The notes beneath the pieces were generated by a model that was not told the DNA's origin, did no database searches, and saw only the letters and a list, made by a program, of their open reading frames with translations. A stretch of 64,000 bases of DNA from Carposina sasakii (taxonomy: Eukaryota; Arthropoda; Insecta; Lepidoptera; Carposinidae), in assembly GCA_014607495.2 (NCBI GenBank), contig CP053153.1, positions 13,640,001 to 13,704,000 on the forward strand. Reading direction: 5' to 3'. Numbering within the stretch: position 1 is the first letter of the stretch; every line of letters starts with the position of its first letter. Shown here one piece after another: positions 24,031 to 34,999 of this stretch. Both the position numbers and the translations under genes were made by a program.

Positions 24031-25140
24031 TACTTGTTATAAATTGACAGACAGATAGAGTTAGGTACATTTCTAATATTGATAATTTTATTATGGATGT
24101 TACGATAACCTCTCGAAGGTAAAATTTGGAAGGCAATGAATGATTGTACCCAACACACGTAGTAATCTACGGCCTACTTCAAGATAACCTCGAAATGTAC
24201 GATATCTATGAAAATCAATGTATGTAGCACATATTTGGGCTTAATATAATAACTAGCTTTCCGCCTACGGCTCCGACCGCATTAAACTTTGAATATTACG
24301 TTCTTTTCTGCTCCCATGGGATTGTCGAGAAATCAAAATCAGATTTTTTGAATCCTCAAGAAATACATGCCAATTTTCATAAATGTTAGACGTCAAGCGG
24401 TTTTTTTAAATACAGGTATGTACATAGAAAAAGAGGAGATACCAAATCCCTGGGTATGTATGAGGCCGTTTCGCCACTCCCGTGGGAATGTCGGGAAATC
24501 CTTTATGAGTATATACACCCTACTTTCCGTGATAAATTTTATTTTTGTAGGTAGGTACGTGCTCCTCATCACTTTCTTAGAGTGCTCCTCATCACTTCCC
24601 AAGGAAAATGAATGCCAAACTTATTTTATTTTCTTGTTATTTAAAGTTTTATAGTAAATAGCCATGTAGAGTCAACAATTTTTTTGGAATGACCTGAATG
24701 AAGTGTCTACTTCTGATTTAAGTGGATTCTAAGAAGATTAAGAAGTAAGTATTTGAAATCTAAAATTAAAGTAGTAATAAATATTTCATTTCAGGTGGTC
24801 CTAGACTACAGGTAGGTACCTAACCTGAAAAAAGAATTAACTTACCTACAATATAGAGTAGGAATTTGCAGATCTCTTGCTTTTTTGAGTTATGGACTCA
24901 CTGTAAAATATGAAAAAATATTCTATTAGACACCGGTGTATACTATAGTACTCGTACATACCTACGAGTAGTATGGTAGTTAAGTCAATACTTTTCACAT
25001 AGTATTTGAACTTGAGAACTATTACCTAATAGATTTGTTCATGAACATATAGGTACCTAACCTTGACAAAAGGAAAAAAACATTACCTACACTTCTGAAT
25101 TTTTCAGCATTCATCAGGAAAATCTAGTATTGTTTCAATA
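24031..25140. other. Unassigned; short direct repeat
   Basis: A 'gtgctcctcatcactt' block occurs twice at about 24559-24597. A weak R1r-like start is at 24252. The 95-aa frame at 24367-24654 shows no domain. Confidence 0.35.
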
Positions 25141-25184
25141 TCCTAGAATGGCAGAGGAGTTCGCGAGTCGAACCACCATCCATC

Positions 25185-25225
25185 AGCCAGCAGTCCGTGT
25201 AAAGCTATCGCGGTGAGAAGACGTG
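25185..25225 (+). promoter_or_regulatory. TATA-less insect core promoter (Inr + DPE)
   Basis: A candidate initiator gcagtcc has its A at 25192. The downstream promoter element agacgtg starts at 25219, exactly +28 when that A is +1, which is the spacing required in insect Inr/DPE promoters. The Inr differs from TCAGTY at the first base. No TATA box is visible around -30. The surrounding 25150-25260 is GC-richer than the region. Transcription would run to the right into 25192-25385. Confidence 0.6.
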
Positions 25226-25385
25226 CGCTCTCCGCGAACACAAACCGACTCGCCGGCTCGAAAATCATCAATTAAAACTTCAAAACTAACCAAATTAAAT
25301 TACATAAAACTAATAGTCAAACTGTGGTGTACCAGTGACATTATTTGTGAGTGAACTGAAGCTGTAAAGAGACCACGTGATCAAG
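25192..25385 (+). other. Candidate non-coding first exon (5' UTR) of a host gene
   Basis: The stretch begins at the predicted start site and ends at a strong donor, aag|gtaagc, at 25385/25386. It has no ATG in 194 bases, as expected for a leader exon. GC falls from high near the start to AT-rich later, as in many insect leaders. No downstream coding exon on this strand is convincing in the window, so the first intron would exceed 38 kb or contain unrecognised small exons. The identity of the gene cannot be read from a leader. An alternative is chance co-occurrence of promoter motifs. Confidence 0.5.
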
Positions 25386-26104
25386 GTAAGCGTTATGCCG
25401 GCTACTGTGACAACTTCACGATTTTCTAAAACATGTGTAAAATAAAGTAAATAAGTGTTACTTTTCCATATGTTTATCTGTGTTTAATTAATACAGACTT
25501 AAGGTTAATCAAATAGTTTTCAGTTTTATTAATACTAGCTATTCCCGCGACTTTGCGTGTCGGTTATACGTGCTGAAATTTTGAAATAATAATTTTCCGA
25601 GATTGTCTTATTTTTTTCGGCATACCATGTTGCACTTTGCTATCTAAGATGTATTTTCACCTGAAAAAGAAACAAAATGACAGAATTACTTTAGCATTTA
25701 TTATGTAAAGAGGCCTTCAAATTATTCAAGACTCTTGAATTTCAGATAGTTAGGTAATTATTTTTATCTTATTTACTTAGTAACGAAACAAGGTAAGGTA
25801 AATTACTTGTTTTTACAGCTTTACAACTTGCATGGCTGTGATAAGTAGGTACTAGATTACGTGAAACTGCAGTAATATGATAACGTGTTGCATGAAACAC
25901 TGTAAACTGTAATGTAAACTGTAATGTAATGCTGACTATACATTCCGTGAACCCGAACACAGACTACATTTGAATCAGAATTCGGTGCGATAGATATTCT
26001 CTGTAAAGGTTTTCTAAGTTTTTTTTTTCAGTAAGTAATTAAGTAAGTACTGTAATTAGTGATTTCCTGTTATGAGATTGTAGCTCAATCCACAAGATTA
26101 TTGT
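25386..26104. other. Presumed start of a long intron
   Basis: AT-rich. Contains a weak R1r-like start at 25535 (actagctattcccgcgactt) and a short tandem of 'actgtaatgta' near 25908-25930. Confidence 0.35.
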
Positions 26105-26218
26105 TGTCCAGCGTGGTGACTATGGGCAAATACCCCCCATTAAGTCTTGTGGCGTGCCTGAGGGAGGCCTAAGTCCAGCAGTGGACTGCAATGATGATGC
26201 TGATGATGATGATGATTA
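26105..26218 (+). repeat. LINE 3' terminal fragment, family L1f, with GAT tail
   Basis: Contains gtggtgactatgggcaaata, 'gtcttgtggcgtgcctg', 'cagcagtggactgcaatg', then a gatgatgatgatgat-type tail typical of this LINE end. Confidence 0.8.
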
Positions 26219-26387
26219 ATGTTGTAGGTACAGGAATATTATGATAAATATGAAAGCGATGAATGTGTTGAATGTGTTGACTAATTACGACTGGAAACGA
26301 AAGAAAGGCTGTAAACTTAATAAAAATGTTATACATTATAAAACGACCAATCAGGGTGATCGCATTTAATTCATGGCCTATTTATTG

Positions 26388-26612
26388 CATCATCATCAGC
26401 CTATTGCAGTCCACTGCTGGACGTGGGCCTCCCCCAGGGCACGCCACAAGGCTACTGCTGAGGTTTTGCCCATAGTCACGACGCTAGCTATGTTGTCAGC
26501 ACGGGAGGCGCTGCTGCCCGCCTCCCGGAAAACCTTAATCGCCTCGTACGATACCCACGGGCAGGCACGGGGTGGCACAAAATCTACTCTGCCGGCACCA
26601 CGCGGCTAATAT
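26388..26612 (-). pseudogene. LINE RT C-terminus plus 3' end, family L1f
   Basis: On the minus strand the open frame 26578-26396 ends with 'WRALGEAHVQQWTAIG', the characteristic last residues of jockey/CR1-type polymerases in moths. Upstream residues (PWVSYEAIKVFREAG, SASRADNIASVVTMGK) are out of register with such proteins, consistent with decay. The plus strand shows the shared 'cagtccactgctggacgtgg' and ends at 'ccggcaccacgcggct'. It is 5'-truncated and non-functional. It explains why other copies of this end carry fragments of the same frame. Confidence 0.7.
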
Positions 26613-27735
26613 CTATTGCGTATAGGTATGTGTTGAATCAGAATCCCAAAATCTCTGTTATCTTTTGTATATTCATACATATATATAACTTGCTGTATGA
26701 TCTTCACAGCGAACGAGTTTTCGCTCTGGCGAATGTCACTCACGAAAATTAGCAATGTGTATCGCACAGATGTGGTCCCAGCACAACAAAAACAAATCAA
26801 ATTAATTTTAACCCTACCAAACGGAATGACCCTCAATGTCCAAAAGCTCATAAAAGTTTAACGACGGAATATTAATCGAATCGACCCGAATAGTTCGAGA
26901 AAAACCGGGCGATTCATAAATCGTCCAATTTCATGCGCACAATGATCCAATCACATTGATTCCGATAAACATCGTCACTTATTGTGTGACAGTGTGAAAT
27001 TGATTTATTTTGGCCGGCCTATTGGAGTGTGAACGTAAGGGAGAGCACTTATGGGGGTCAATAAGTTTCCATCGTGGTTGTTGTGGTTCCGTATGTACGT
27101 AGACTCAAAAGAATCGTAGGATATATCTAGTTTTACAAAACTTGTGACCTTTTCTTAGGTGCTGAATAAAATTATTTGTAGGTTTTATGTTTGTATTATT
27201 TTTTGATTATTTACGCTCTACATTTATAGGTATGTAAACTGTAATTAAATTTTTATGTACATTTCTGGTAGATTACACGTGAGAGCTAAGCAAAAGTAGG
27301 TATTTTTAATTTCCTTGAATAATGGAGATTAGTATTTCTTCTATCTGTCTACGAGTAACCTTGAAACTAAGAAACAAATTACAATAATTTCCAACGACGA
27401 CAAAGTAATAATAGCCCACATAAATGTCCCACTGCTGGGCACAATGTGGACACATGCCCCTTTAATATAAAAGGGTTAATGTTACTATTAAGACTGAATA
27501 CAATAAAGTGAGTAGAATTAAGCATTTGTAATTTAATTTTGTGAATAGGAATAAGTTTTATATTTATAATGGCAGTTATTAGGAGCAAATTACATAATCG
27601 AAAGAGAATAAGGAGGGGAAATATAGCAGATTAATTTATTTTATTACTCAAGTAATAAAGCTTAATATTGTTATTTAAAAAACTAGTTTATTCTCACTGT
27701 TTACATGTATATTTTTTGAATTATTATTTCCTGTG
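26613..27735. other. Non-repetitive stretch, possible regulatory DNA
   Basis: 26870-27060 does not match any repeat family here and is less AT-rich than its flanks. It holds homeodomain-like cores (ccaatcacattgattcc, 'gaaattgatttatttt'). No coding frame is credible. Confidence 0.25.
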
Positions 27736-28168
27736 CATATGCGGGGTTTCACTAAAATACATCAGCTGCATTTTCATTCGTGCACGTCGTAAGAGTCAAC
27801 TAAGAAAATCGGCCCCCTGATTACGTAAAAGTAATAGCAAAGCCGAAGCAAAGCGACAGCGAAAATTGTACAATATTCGCCTTGAAATGTCAAAGTTCCT
27901 TTGAAATTCATTTTACGTAATACGAATTTGACAAACAATCAGCGATTTTTGTACAATTTTCGCTATCGCTTTACTTTTGCTAGTTAGGTAATAACGAACT
28001 TGGGCATACTCTTAGGCGAAAAGCTAGCAACTTGTGACTGATCATTTACATCTGTCCCCGATATGCTAAACGTGGCTGTTAGATCTCCTTCATATGATCA
28101 TGCAATTGTGGCTACCCCCTTTTCAGGACACAGCCGTGTCTATGTACCTATGTATGTATGTATGTTTG
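27736..28168 (+). repeat. SINE-like repeat, family S1, with nested MITE and TATG tail
   Basis: Starts atgcggggtttcactaaaat. The S1 order resumes after the nested element at 27993 (aacgaacttgggcatactc) and ends in tatgtatgtatgtatg, a simple tail. Confidence 0.75.
27820..27992. mobile_element. Small MITE nested in an S1 repeat
   Basis: The arms are inverted: aaagcgacagcgaaaattgt (27857-27876) pairs with acaattttcgctatcgcttt (27953-27972). The outer ends attacgtaaaag and ctagttaggtaat are also related. It sits between two halves of the S1 repeat, so it inserted after it. Confidence 0.65.
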
Positions 28169-29798
28169 GGTTATATTGTTTGGTTTGTAATTAAAATCGA
28201 TACACAAAATACAGTCCGTAGTCCTTACGAGGTTTCCGGCGACGGGCCCGCAATTAACTCGACACGCGGACCGAGTTGCCGGATTTTTTATTTTAAATAT
28301 TTTTCTTGCGCGACTCGGCCCACTCATATCAATAAATAAGAAATATTTACTTAACAAGACAAAAACCGGGGTTTTGGGGCGTTTCGGTCCGCTCGTGTTT
28401 CGGTCCGCGGTCCCAAAACCCAAAAACAGTAAGTCAAACACAAAAATCATAGATTTTTTACTGTGATTGTTGTAGTACGTTGATTATTTTTAATATGATT
28501 TTCCTTCATGCTGTGTTTAGTCTGATCTAGTCATAGATAATTATTTATTGTAGTTTTAAAATTGTCATTTTGTCATTCGTTAAGTTTTATTTCTGTGAAG
28601 TAGTAGGTGCCTATATATTCAGTAGCTAATTTAATCAGGTACGCCTTGAGGTAAAGTGACATCATCTTATTTATAAGGGCAATAATGACGTACATGCGTA
28701 AATCACGTAGACATGACAAACTCTTGTACCTACTGTGCAAATATCTAACTATTCACGAAGTTTCTGCTCTACCCAATAACTGTTTCCATGGCAATGTTTG
28801 TGTAAACTATTGATAGTATTAAAAAAAACTGCAGTTTTCAGCGAAAAGGACAATACCTTACCTACCTATGTTACTAACTAGCCTTTTCAGCACAGGTAGC
28901 ATTAATACAACGTTGAAACTTGTCTATTTTTAGGTTATTATAAAGTTAATTTGTACCTATTATGGTAATACGTATATTTTATTTATTTTATTTGCTTCAT
29001 CCTTTTCCATTGTAGTATCCAAGATCCATCTATCCATCTCTATACCCTTTATAGTAATATAAGACCAAAAACACCTTATGTTAAAAGAGCCCAGCAACCA
29101 CATCCCGCCATTCCCCGCCACAATGATGGTGAATCTAACCTCAATCAACTGGAATAGCTTGGAATAATAGAAAACCATAAAAGCTGGTAACCCAGTATCT
29201 ACATGGTCACGAATGCATTGTTTCAGCACTATAAAACATCAAAAGGATATAGAGTTGCTTGAAGTGTGCTCCCATGCGGACCGTTTGATCGCACCTGTAA
29301 GCTTTCGAGGCTATACTTTTAAGTTCGTATTCTGAGTTATAACTTGAGGAGACTCGGTTGAGGGATGACAGTGCTCTGTGTCCTTTGATCTATTTTTAAT
29401 AGTCAACTATTAAAACTTCAACACACTCCAGTGTTGAGTCAGCGATTATTGATGTTGGGTTTAATCGCAAAAAATACAGTAGGTACTAAATTTTACGGAA
29501 TGGATTGGACTCAAATTTTGTACCCGCATTATTTCGTATTTACAATACCTATACAAGTATACGTTAAGTCTTTGCTTTATGGTGATTTCTAATTCAGTGT
29601 TAATGATTATGAAAATTGTTTAGTAAACTTCTAAAAATAATAAACGGATAGTTTGAAGACATGTAAAAATTGCATGTCATACTTAGCATGGTTTCAATTT
29701 GCCTCTCCTCTTATATCAAAGTCGGTTTATAGTGTAGCCGTGAAAATGTAATAAACTTACAGACAAATTCACTTTCGAATATTTTATAATGTCCGGCA
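28169..29798. other. Unassigned; GC-rich island with direct repeat
   Basis: 28225-28430 is GC-rich and has a direct repeat of gtttcggtccgc at 28381 and 28398. The 100-aa minus-strand frame here shows no domain. The remainder is AT-rich with nothing recognised. Confidence 0.35.
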
Positions 29799-30093
29799 CG
29801 GCGCACATACGTCGATTATTAAAAATTAGCCGGCCATAAGTCAATTTTTTAAACGAAAAGGTTATCAACCAATAGTAGCTAAGATAGAAAGAGAAATACA
29901 CCAGTAACAAGAATTTAACTCCCTAACCTACTAAACATGCACCGTGTGCTTGCAATCGCAGTTCGAACTTGATCTTCACGCTAATTGTATGTTATTGTTT
30001 TTCACGATCTCAATTGACGAAATTAAAGAAAATATATTTTTGTGTTTTCTACTTGATATTTCGCAACGATTGTGATGGATTCAAGTAATTGAG

Positions 30094-30419
30094 GTAAGAG
30101 TTGTTATATTCAAATGTATTTTAAGTGTGTTAACTTCATTTTATATTAATGGTTCAATTTTAAAAGAGGGTATATAAAAAATATATTTGTTTTATGAATT
30201 TTCTTGTTCAAATATAATTTAGTTATATTATCGCCTTCTCTCGCGTAATATTTTTTTTTGTTTCAAATACTTTACATATTAGGCTAGTTGACGACACATA
30301 TTTTAAGTGCGGATAGCCGCGGATGTCCGACTTAAAGGTTTTTTAAGATTGGAAGTCATACAAAAATAAAATAACTTTTTTCTTTAAAGTTTTATAAAGT
30401 GCATTTTTCTTTGCTTTAG
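30094..30419 (+). other. Likely intron in the Transib 5' region
   Basis: A strong donor gag|gtaaga lies at 30093/30094 and a pyrimidine-rich acceptor ctttgctttag at 30419. With this donor the upstream exon is a leader holding a 5-codon upstream ORF (30075-30092). A weaker donor 9 bases earlier keeps an in-frame start codon. Confidence 0.5.
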
Positions 30420-30466
30420 GTACCTCTGGCGTAAAAATAGTGACCCGGCGTTATCTTTACGATAAA

Positions 30467-32431
30467 ATGCAACAGCAAAACTTGACTAATTTGAATGAAA
30501 AACTAAATTATCTAGAAAACTACCTTTTGACCTGTTATGGTGACACACGTGATAATATAAGCAGTTTAAAACAAAGCTTTGCATATTTTAAAACATCTAT
30601 GAAAGAAAAATGGTCTAAAGCTCATAGAAAAGAAGCTGTATTTTTTAAAACTTATGAGAATTGGTTAAGCGGAACGTTCGAACTTCCGACAAATGTTGAA
30701 AATCGACCGGGCCGGCCATCTAAATCATTTAAAGATTGTAGTGAGAGGACGAAACGAAGGAAAACTGAAGAAATACGCTCTACTTTCAATGCGGACGCCA
30801 TAGTTCACACAGAAAACACCACACTACAGGCTCAAGGAAAAAGGAACGCTTCGAAAATACTTCGAGATATTACGAATTCTCCAACTAGTGCAGAGAAATA
30901 CAGAAACGCATACAAAATAGCAGATCGAGCAGAAATTGCTTGTCTTACATCACTGCAAGCCCTATCAATGTTTGTTGAAGCGGATTTAACTAAGCGACAG
31001 TATGAAATTGTTAGAAACACAAATAAATCACTATACCCGTGCTATGATCTGTTACTCGAGGCAAAAAAAGAATGTTACCCGCCCAAGGATTGTATAAGGA
31101 TCACAAGCACCTGTGCGGAAAGCAATTTACAAAGCCTAATTGATAATACAATTACGCGCTTATCTATAGCAGTGGAAGAAATTCTTTGTTCCCTTAAACA
31201 CATTGAACGGGATTCCTTAAAAATAATTTGTAAGTGGGGTTGTGATGGATCACAACAGGCTAAATACAAGCAAATATTCGAAAATGCCACAGACACAGAC
31301 TCCAATATGTTTCTAAGCTCTTTTGTTCCTCTTAGAATAACTTGCGGAAAAGAAGGGAAAAAAATTATATGGCAAAACCCTACACCGTCATCGCCTAGAT
31401 ATTGTAGACCAATAAGGTTTCGGTTTGTTAAAGAATCTATAGATGTAACAAAGGAGGAAATAAGTTATGTTGAAGATGCTATTAGAAAGTTGACGCCTAC
31501 AGAAGTTATATTGCATGAGAACAAATTTATCTTTGAACAGATATTCAAGATGACAATGGTCGATGGCAAGGTGTGCAATGCTGCAACTGATACCAAATCC
31601 ACGAGTAAGTGTTATATTTATGGAGCCACATCTAAAGATTTTAATAATCTGACTCAAAAATTACAGACAAGTTCCAAAGCTTTGGAATTTGGACTATCTG
31701 TACTGCACGCCCGAATTCGATTTTTCGAAAGCGTTTTACATCTGGCGTACAAATTACCCGTAAAAAAGTATAGACAAAAGAGATCGGAAGACGAAAAAGA
31801 GTTAGAAGCACAAACAAAAAGAAACATTCAAGAAAGATTTCGCGTGGAAACTGGATTGTTGGTAGACATGCCGAAAGCTAATTTCGGCAATACCAATGAT
31901 GGCAATACAAGTAGGAGATTTTTTGAAAAACCGCATTTGGCTGCTGACATAACAAAAGTTGATTTTAATCTCATCTATAGTTTAAAAGTTATATTGGAAA
32001 CTATTTCGAGTGGGCATAAAATAGACACCAAGAAATTTGATGAGTATGCTATGGCAACGGCAAGATTGTATTGTGATCTCTACGGGTGGCATCCCATGAC
32101 TCCGACTATGCATAAAATATTAATACATGGCGCAGAAATTATTGAAAATGCATTATTGCCAATAGGACAGTTGTCGGAGGAAGCAGCCGAAGCACGAAAT
32201 AAGCATTTTCGGTTATATCGGGAAAATTATGCTAGAAAATTTTCAAGGGAGCATTGCAACCTTGATGTTTACAATAGATTATTGTTGAGTTCAGATCCAC
32301 TATTAAGTAGCATTAGACAAACAAAAAAAAGCATTAAAGCAAGATCATTTTGTCCAGAAACAATAAATATGCTATTACCAGCTGAACCAAACACAGAGTC
32401 TGATATATCAGATGCAGAAAGTGAAGAATAA
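30467..32431 (+). CDS. Transib transposase (RAG1-related DDE recombinase)
   Basis: The enzyme cuts and pastes Transib elements and is the transposon relative of the vertebrate RAG1 core. From ATG 30467 the ORF gives 654 aa with no break. Visible blocks are KWGCDG (residues about 256-261, first catalytic Asp 260), CRPIRFRF (about 313-320), MVDGKVCNA (second Asp about 366), NDGNTSRRFF (about 477-486), a HKILIHG histidine pair (about 549-555) and LPIGQLSEEAAEAR (about 564-577, with the acidic residue of the triad). A Lys/Arg-rich stretch lies near 95-105 and an acidic tail ends the protein. One zinc-ligand position is changed: CYIYG stands where CYIC is usual. The first ATG after an acceptor (ctttag|g, 30419/30420) is used here. 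Alternatively ATG 30075 could splice from a gtaatt donor at 30085 in frame, adding 19 residues. Likely full length, though activity is uncertain. Confidence 0.92.
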   Translation: MQQQNLTNLNEKLNYLENYLLTCYGDTRDNISSLKQSFAYFKTSMKEKWSKAHRKEAVFFKTYENWLSGTFELPTNVENRPGRPSKSFKDCSERTKRRKTEEIRSTFNADAIVHTENTTLQAQGKRNASKILRDITNSPTSAEKYRNAYKIADRAEIACLTSLQALSMFVEADLTKRQYEIVRNTNKSLYPCYDLLLEAKKECYPPKDCIRITSTCAESNLQSLIDNTITRLSIAVEEILCSLKHIERDSLKIICKWGCDGSQQAKYKQIFENATDTDSNMFLSSFVPLRITCGKEGKKIIWQNPTPSSPRYCRPIRFRFVKESIDVTKEEISYVEDAIRKLTPTEVILHENKFIFEQIFKMTMVDGKVCNAATDTKSTSKCYIYGATSKDFNNLTQKLQTSSKALEFGLSVLHARIRFFESVLHLAYKLPVKKYRQKRSEDEKELEAQTKRNIQERFRVETGLLVDMPKANFGNTNDGNTSRRFFEKPHLAADITKVDFNLIYSLKVILETISSGHKIDTKKFDEYAMATARLYCDLYGWHPMTPTMHKILIHGAEIIENALLPIGQLSEEAAEARNKHFRLYRENYARKFSREHCNLDVYNRLLLSSDPLLSSIRQTKKSIKARSFCPETINMLLPAEPNTESDISDAESEE

Positions 32432-32692
32432 ATAAATAGTTAATAATTATAGGTATGTGCTTTAGCCTAAACCGGATGCGAAAATCGTAAATTATTTGTA
32501 CTACATTATTATTATTTTGAAATACATACAATAAAAAATGTTATAACTACTTATATAATAAAAATATGGTAATATTCTTAATTTTTGATGAATTTTATTT
32601 GCGTATTTGGTCATTAAAAACCTAAAAAAAGCAAAATGCGCTGTAAAATATTTTTGACCGCCTAAATTGCTAAAATCGACTTCTGTGCGGCG

Positions 32693-32929
32693 ACCGTCTC
32701 CTTGGCGTCAGACATGTTTTACCTCTTTGAAGAACTCATCAGAATTTATTATTAAAATTGAACACTAGGCACCAGTGCTTTAAAAGTCGATAGCTACTTT
32801 TTCCTTCTAGAAGTATAGACTGCGAGGTGAAATCTCTCTCTCAAAACCTTTGAGTTGAGTGTCTCCACTAGAATGAGATCCAAAGACTTTTCAACCAAAA
32901 GAGGTTGGTCTCTGTCCGTCACTGGTATA
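32693..32929. other. Right flank of the Transib element, unassigned
   Basis: No feature recognised beyond the target duplication. Confidence 0.4.
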
Positions 32930-33158
32930 GATTATCCTAATAGTATAAACTTGAAAGTTTGTATGTTTGTTGCTCTTTCACGCAAAAAACTACTGAATGG
33001 ATTTTGACGAAACTTAACAATAATATAGCTTATATATCAGAATAACACATAGGTACGCTATAATTTATTATCCCGAGAAAATATTTTTATCCCGGATAAT
33101 TTCGACATTATGTTTTTTCTACAGTCTACGCGGACGGTGTCGCGGGCGTTCACTAGTA
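32930..33158 (-). repeat. Repeat related to family R1r, other subfamily
   Basis: On the minus strand it starts ctagtgaacgcccgcgacac, continues with 'atccgggataaaaatattt' and ends at 'actattaggataat'. The middle differs from the main R1r copies. Confidence 0.65.
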
Positions 33159-33544
33159 TTTAAAAAATTAATTCCTTTGACTTCGTTCGTAACATTTGAC
33201 TTATTACATTGAATCGCTTTGACATAAACAACTAACGTAAACTTTAAAGTTTCACAGCATTCTCTACTCAGTATATAATACTGTAATAATAACCGTTATT
33301 ATTGTATAATATCATTTGTATATACGTTTATAAACATTTATAATTAAAACAATAATAAATACACCCAAGTAGGTCATATTCTCGGGCTCTAAGTGGAACC
33401 AACCAGCTTTGTCGGCACCCAGAGTCCGTTTTATAGTATAACTTCCGTGGATGGTTTGGAAACTAAAAATATTGTATGAAGTGATACAAATAATGTGATC
33501 ATACACAGAGGAACTAGCGCCATCGTCCAAAGGAAATATTCTGT
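33159..33544. other. Unassigned sequence
   Basis: Only a short shared block (actagcgccatcgtccaaag, 33513) with 20905. No gene seen. Confidence 0.35.
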
Positions 33545-33869
33545 ACTAGTGGACGCCCGCGACTCCGTCCGCGTGGACTACAGAAAAAACAAAATGTCGA
33601 AATTATCCGGGATAAAAACATTTTCGCGGGATAAAAAGTAGCCTTTATGTTAAGTGGGACCTGTCACAATATATTCCTGAAAACTGCATCGAAATCGGTT
33701 CAGCCGTTGCTGAGATTAGCGTACACAAACGCACAGACAAACCGACAAAAATTCCAAAAATCATCGTTTTAGGTCCTATTGCGTTGATAAAGGTCTCCTA
33801 TAATATTTTTTCTCATATATCCTCCATGTACAGACAGCGATCCGTTACATTTTTATTATATGTATAGAT
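33545..33869 (+). repeat. Family R1r repeat
   Basis: Starts actagtggacgcccgcgact and ends ttttattatatgtatagat. It is near-identical in layout to 49376-49711 and 55823-56163. Confidence 0.8.
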
Positions 33870-34194
33870 ATAAATAATGCAGTCTCGTTATATATTCTAA
33901 GATAACTAATCTGTGGTCGCCATCGCTTCCGTCCGCCATGTTTATTGTTCATTCTAAATCTCGAAACTGCTTTGTACTTAGGACAATGTAGTGCTATCTA
34001 TGTTTGCTGAGATGCAATAGATACTTACCAATAGGGTTAGTTAGTGAGTAGTATCACGAATAGCCTCTGCAAGCGCTGCCATTGAAAGCGGGAAATAGTT
34101 TTTTTATTATTTTTATAAATAAATAAAGATTGACATACACATTAACCTAGATCCCTAAGGATTTGTATCGCATTTACTAAGCAACATGCATATA

Positions 34195-34530
34195 CACACG
34201 GCCTGGTTCCCAAAATTGGGAATCCAGAACTGCCAGATCAGAAACATGATCCAAAAGCCACGTTCAGCATAGCAGGAACTGATGAATGTAGGTCAGTGAC
34301 AAGCTACTATGTAGCTTGTCGCCTGAGAGAATGCCTGAGTTTCCTAGTCGACTCTTACGACTTGCTCGGAAGGAAATGCAGCTGATGTATGTATTCTGTA
34401 TAAACGGTGACTATGGACAAAACCCCCCCTGTGGCAATAGCCTTGTGGCGTGCCCTGCGGGAGGACTGCAATAGGCTGAAGAAGATGTATTCTAGTAAAA
34501 TTCCGCATCAGCACAGAAAAATTTTAAAAT
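34195..34530 (-). repeat. S1 repeat split by an L1f LINE fragment
   Basis: The minus strand reads S1 from gatgcggaattttac upwards. A LINE end (about 34408-34488: ggtgactatggacaaaaccc ... aataggctgaagaa) sits inside. The S1 block gtattct recurs on both sides (34397 and 34490), suggesting a short, slightly decayed target duplication. Confidence 0.65.
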
Positions 34531-34991
34531 ATGAAAATAGAGGAGAGCCAATTAAAGCTTTTTGTTAAACTCAATAACGTCACATTCTCATTTTGTGTTT
34601 TTGTAAGGTACGAGTATACACTTGTCTTGCCCGAGGTGCGATATGAAAGACGTATCATCGTGAAAGGCACGTTGTAATATAGTTAGAAAAATTTGAGAGT
34701 GTGGACCATAAACAAAGCTTAATGAACTTAAAGTATAATTTGATCCTGTACATCCGTTTCCTGACAAAACGCTATGCTGGCTGTATACTTATCACTGTCT
34801 CTATATAACTGACGTAAGGAAATTACTCGTACTCCTGTCTAGATAAAGGAGTAAGTAATTCATTAAGTTTAAGTAAGTAAAATTGTCGACTAGTTACCAC
34901 TGAGTTGGTATGGTAACTAAACTCATTAACAGTAAAATTGGAATTAATTCTATGCAGTTTAAGTCTAATCAAAATAATTTTCATAATGATA
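34531..34991. other. Unassigned sequence
   Basis: AT-rich; nothing recognised. Confidence 0.4.
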
Positions 34992-34999
34992 CTCGTGAC

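Larger units (their letters stand above)
29799..32692 (+). mobile_element. Complete Transib DNA transposon with CGGCG target duplication
   Basis: The element is 29804-32687 (2,884 bp). The left end reads cacatacgtcgattatt. The right end, reversed, reads cacagaagtcgatttta. Both start with CAC and share the GTCGATT core, like the recombination-signal heptamer-type ends of Transib. The flanking CGGCG at 29799-29803 and 32688-32692 is the 5-bp GC-rich duplication typical of Transib. Inside is one transposase gene. Length, ends, duplication and protein agree, so the superfamily is secure. Confidence 0.93.

Noticed and set aside
31075..31657. Several minus-strand frames inside the Transib gene
   Set aside because: Antisense shadows of the transposase with no domain.
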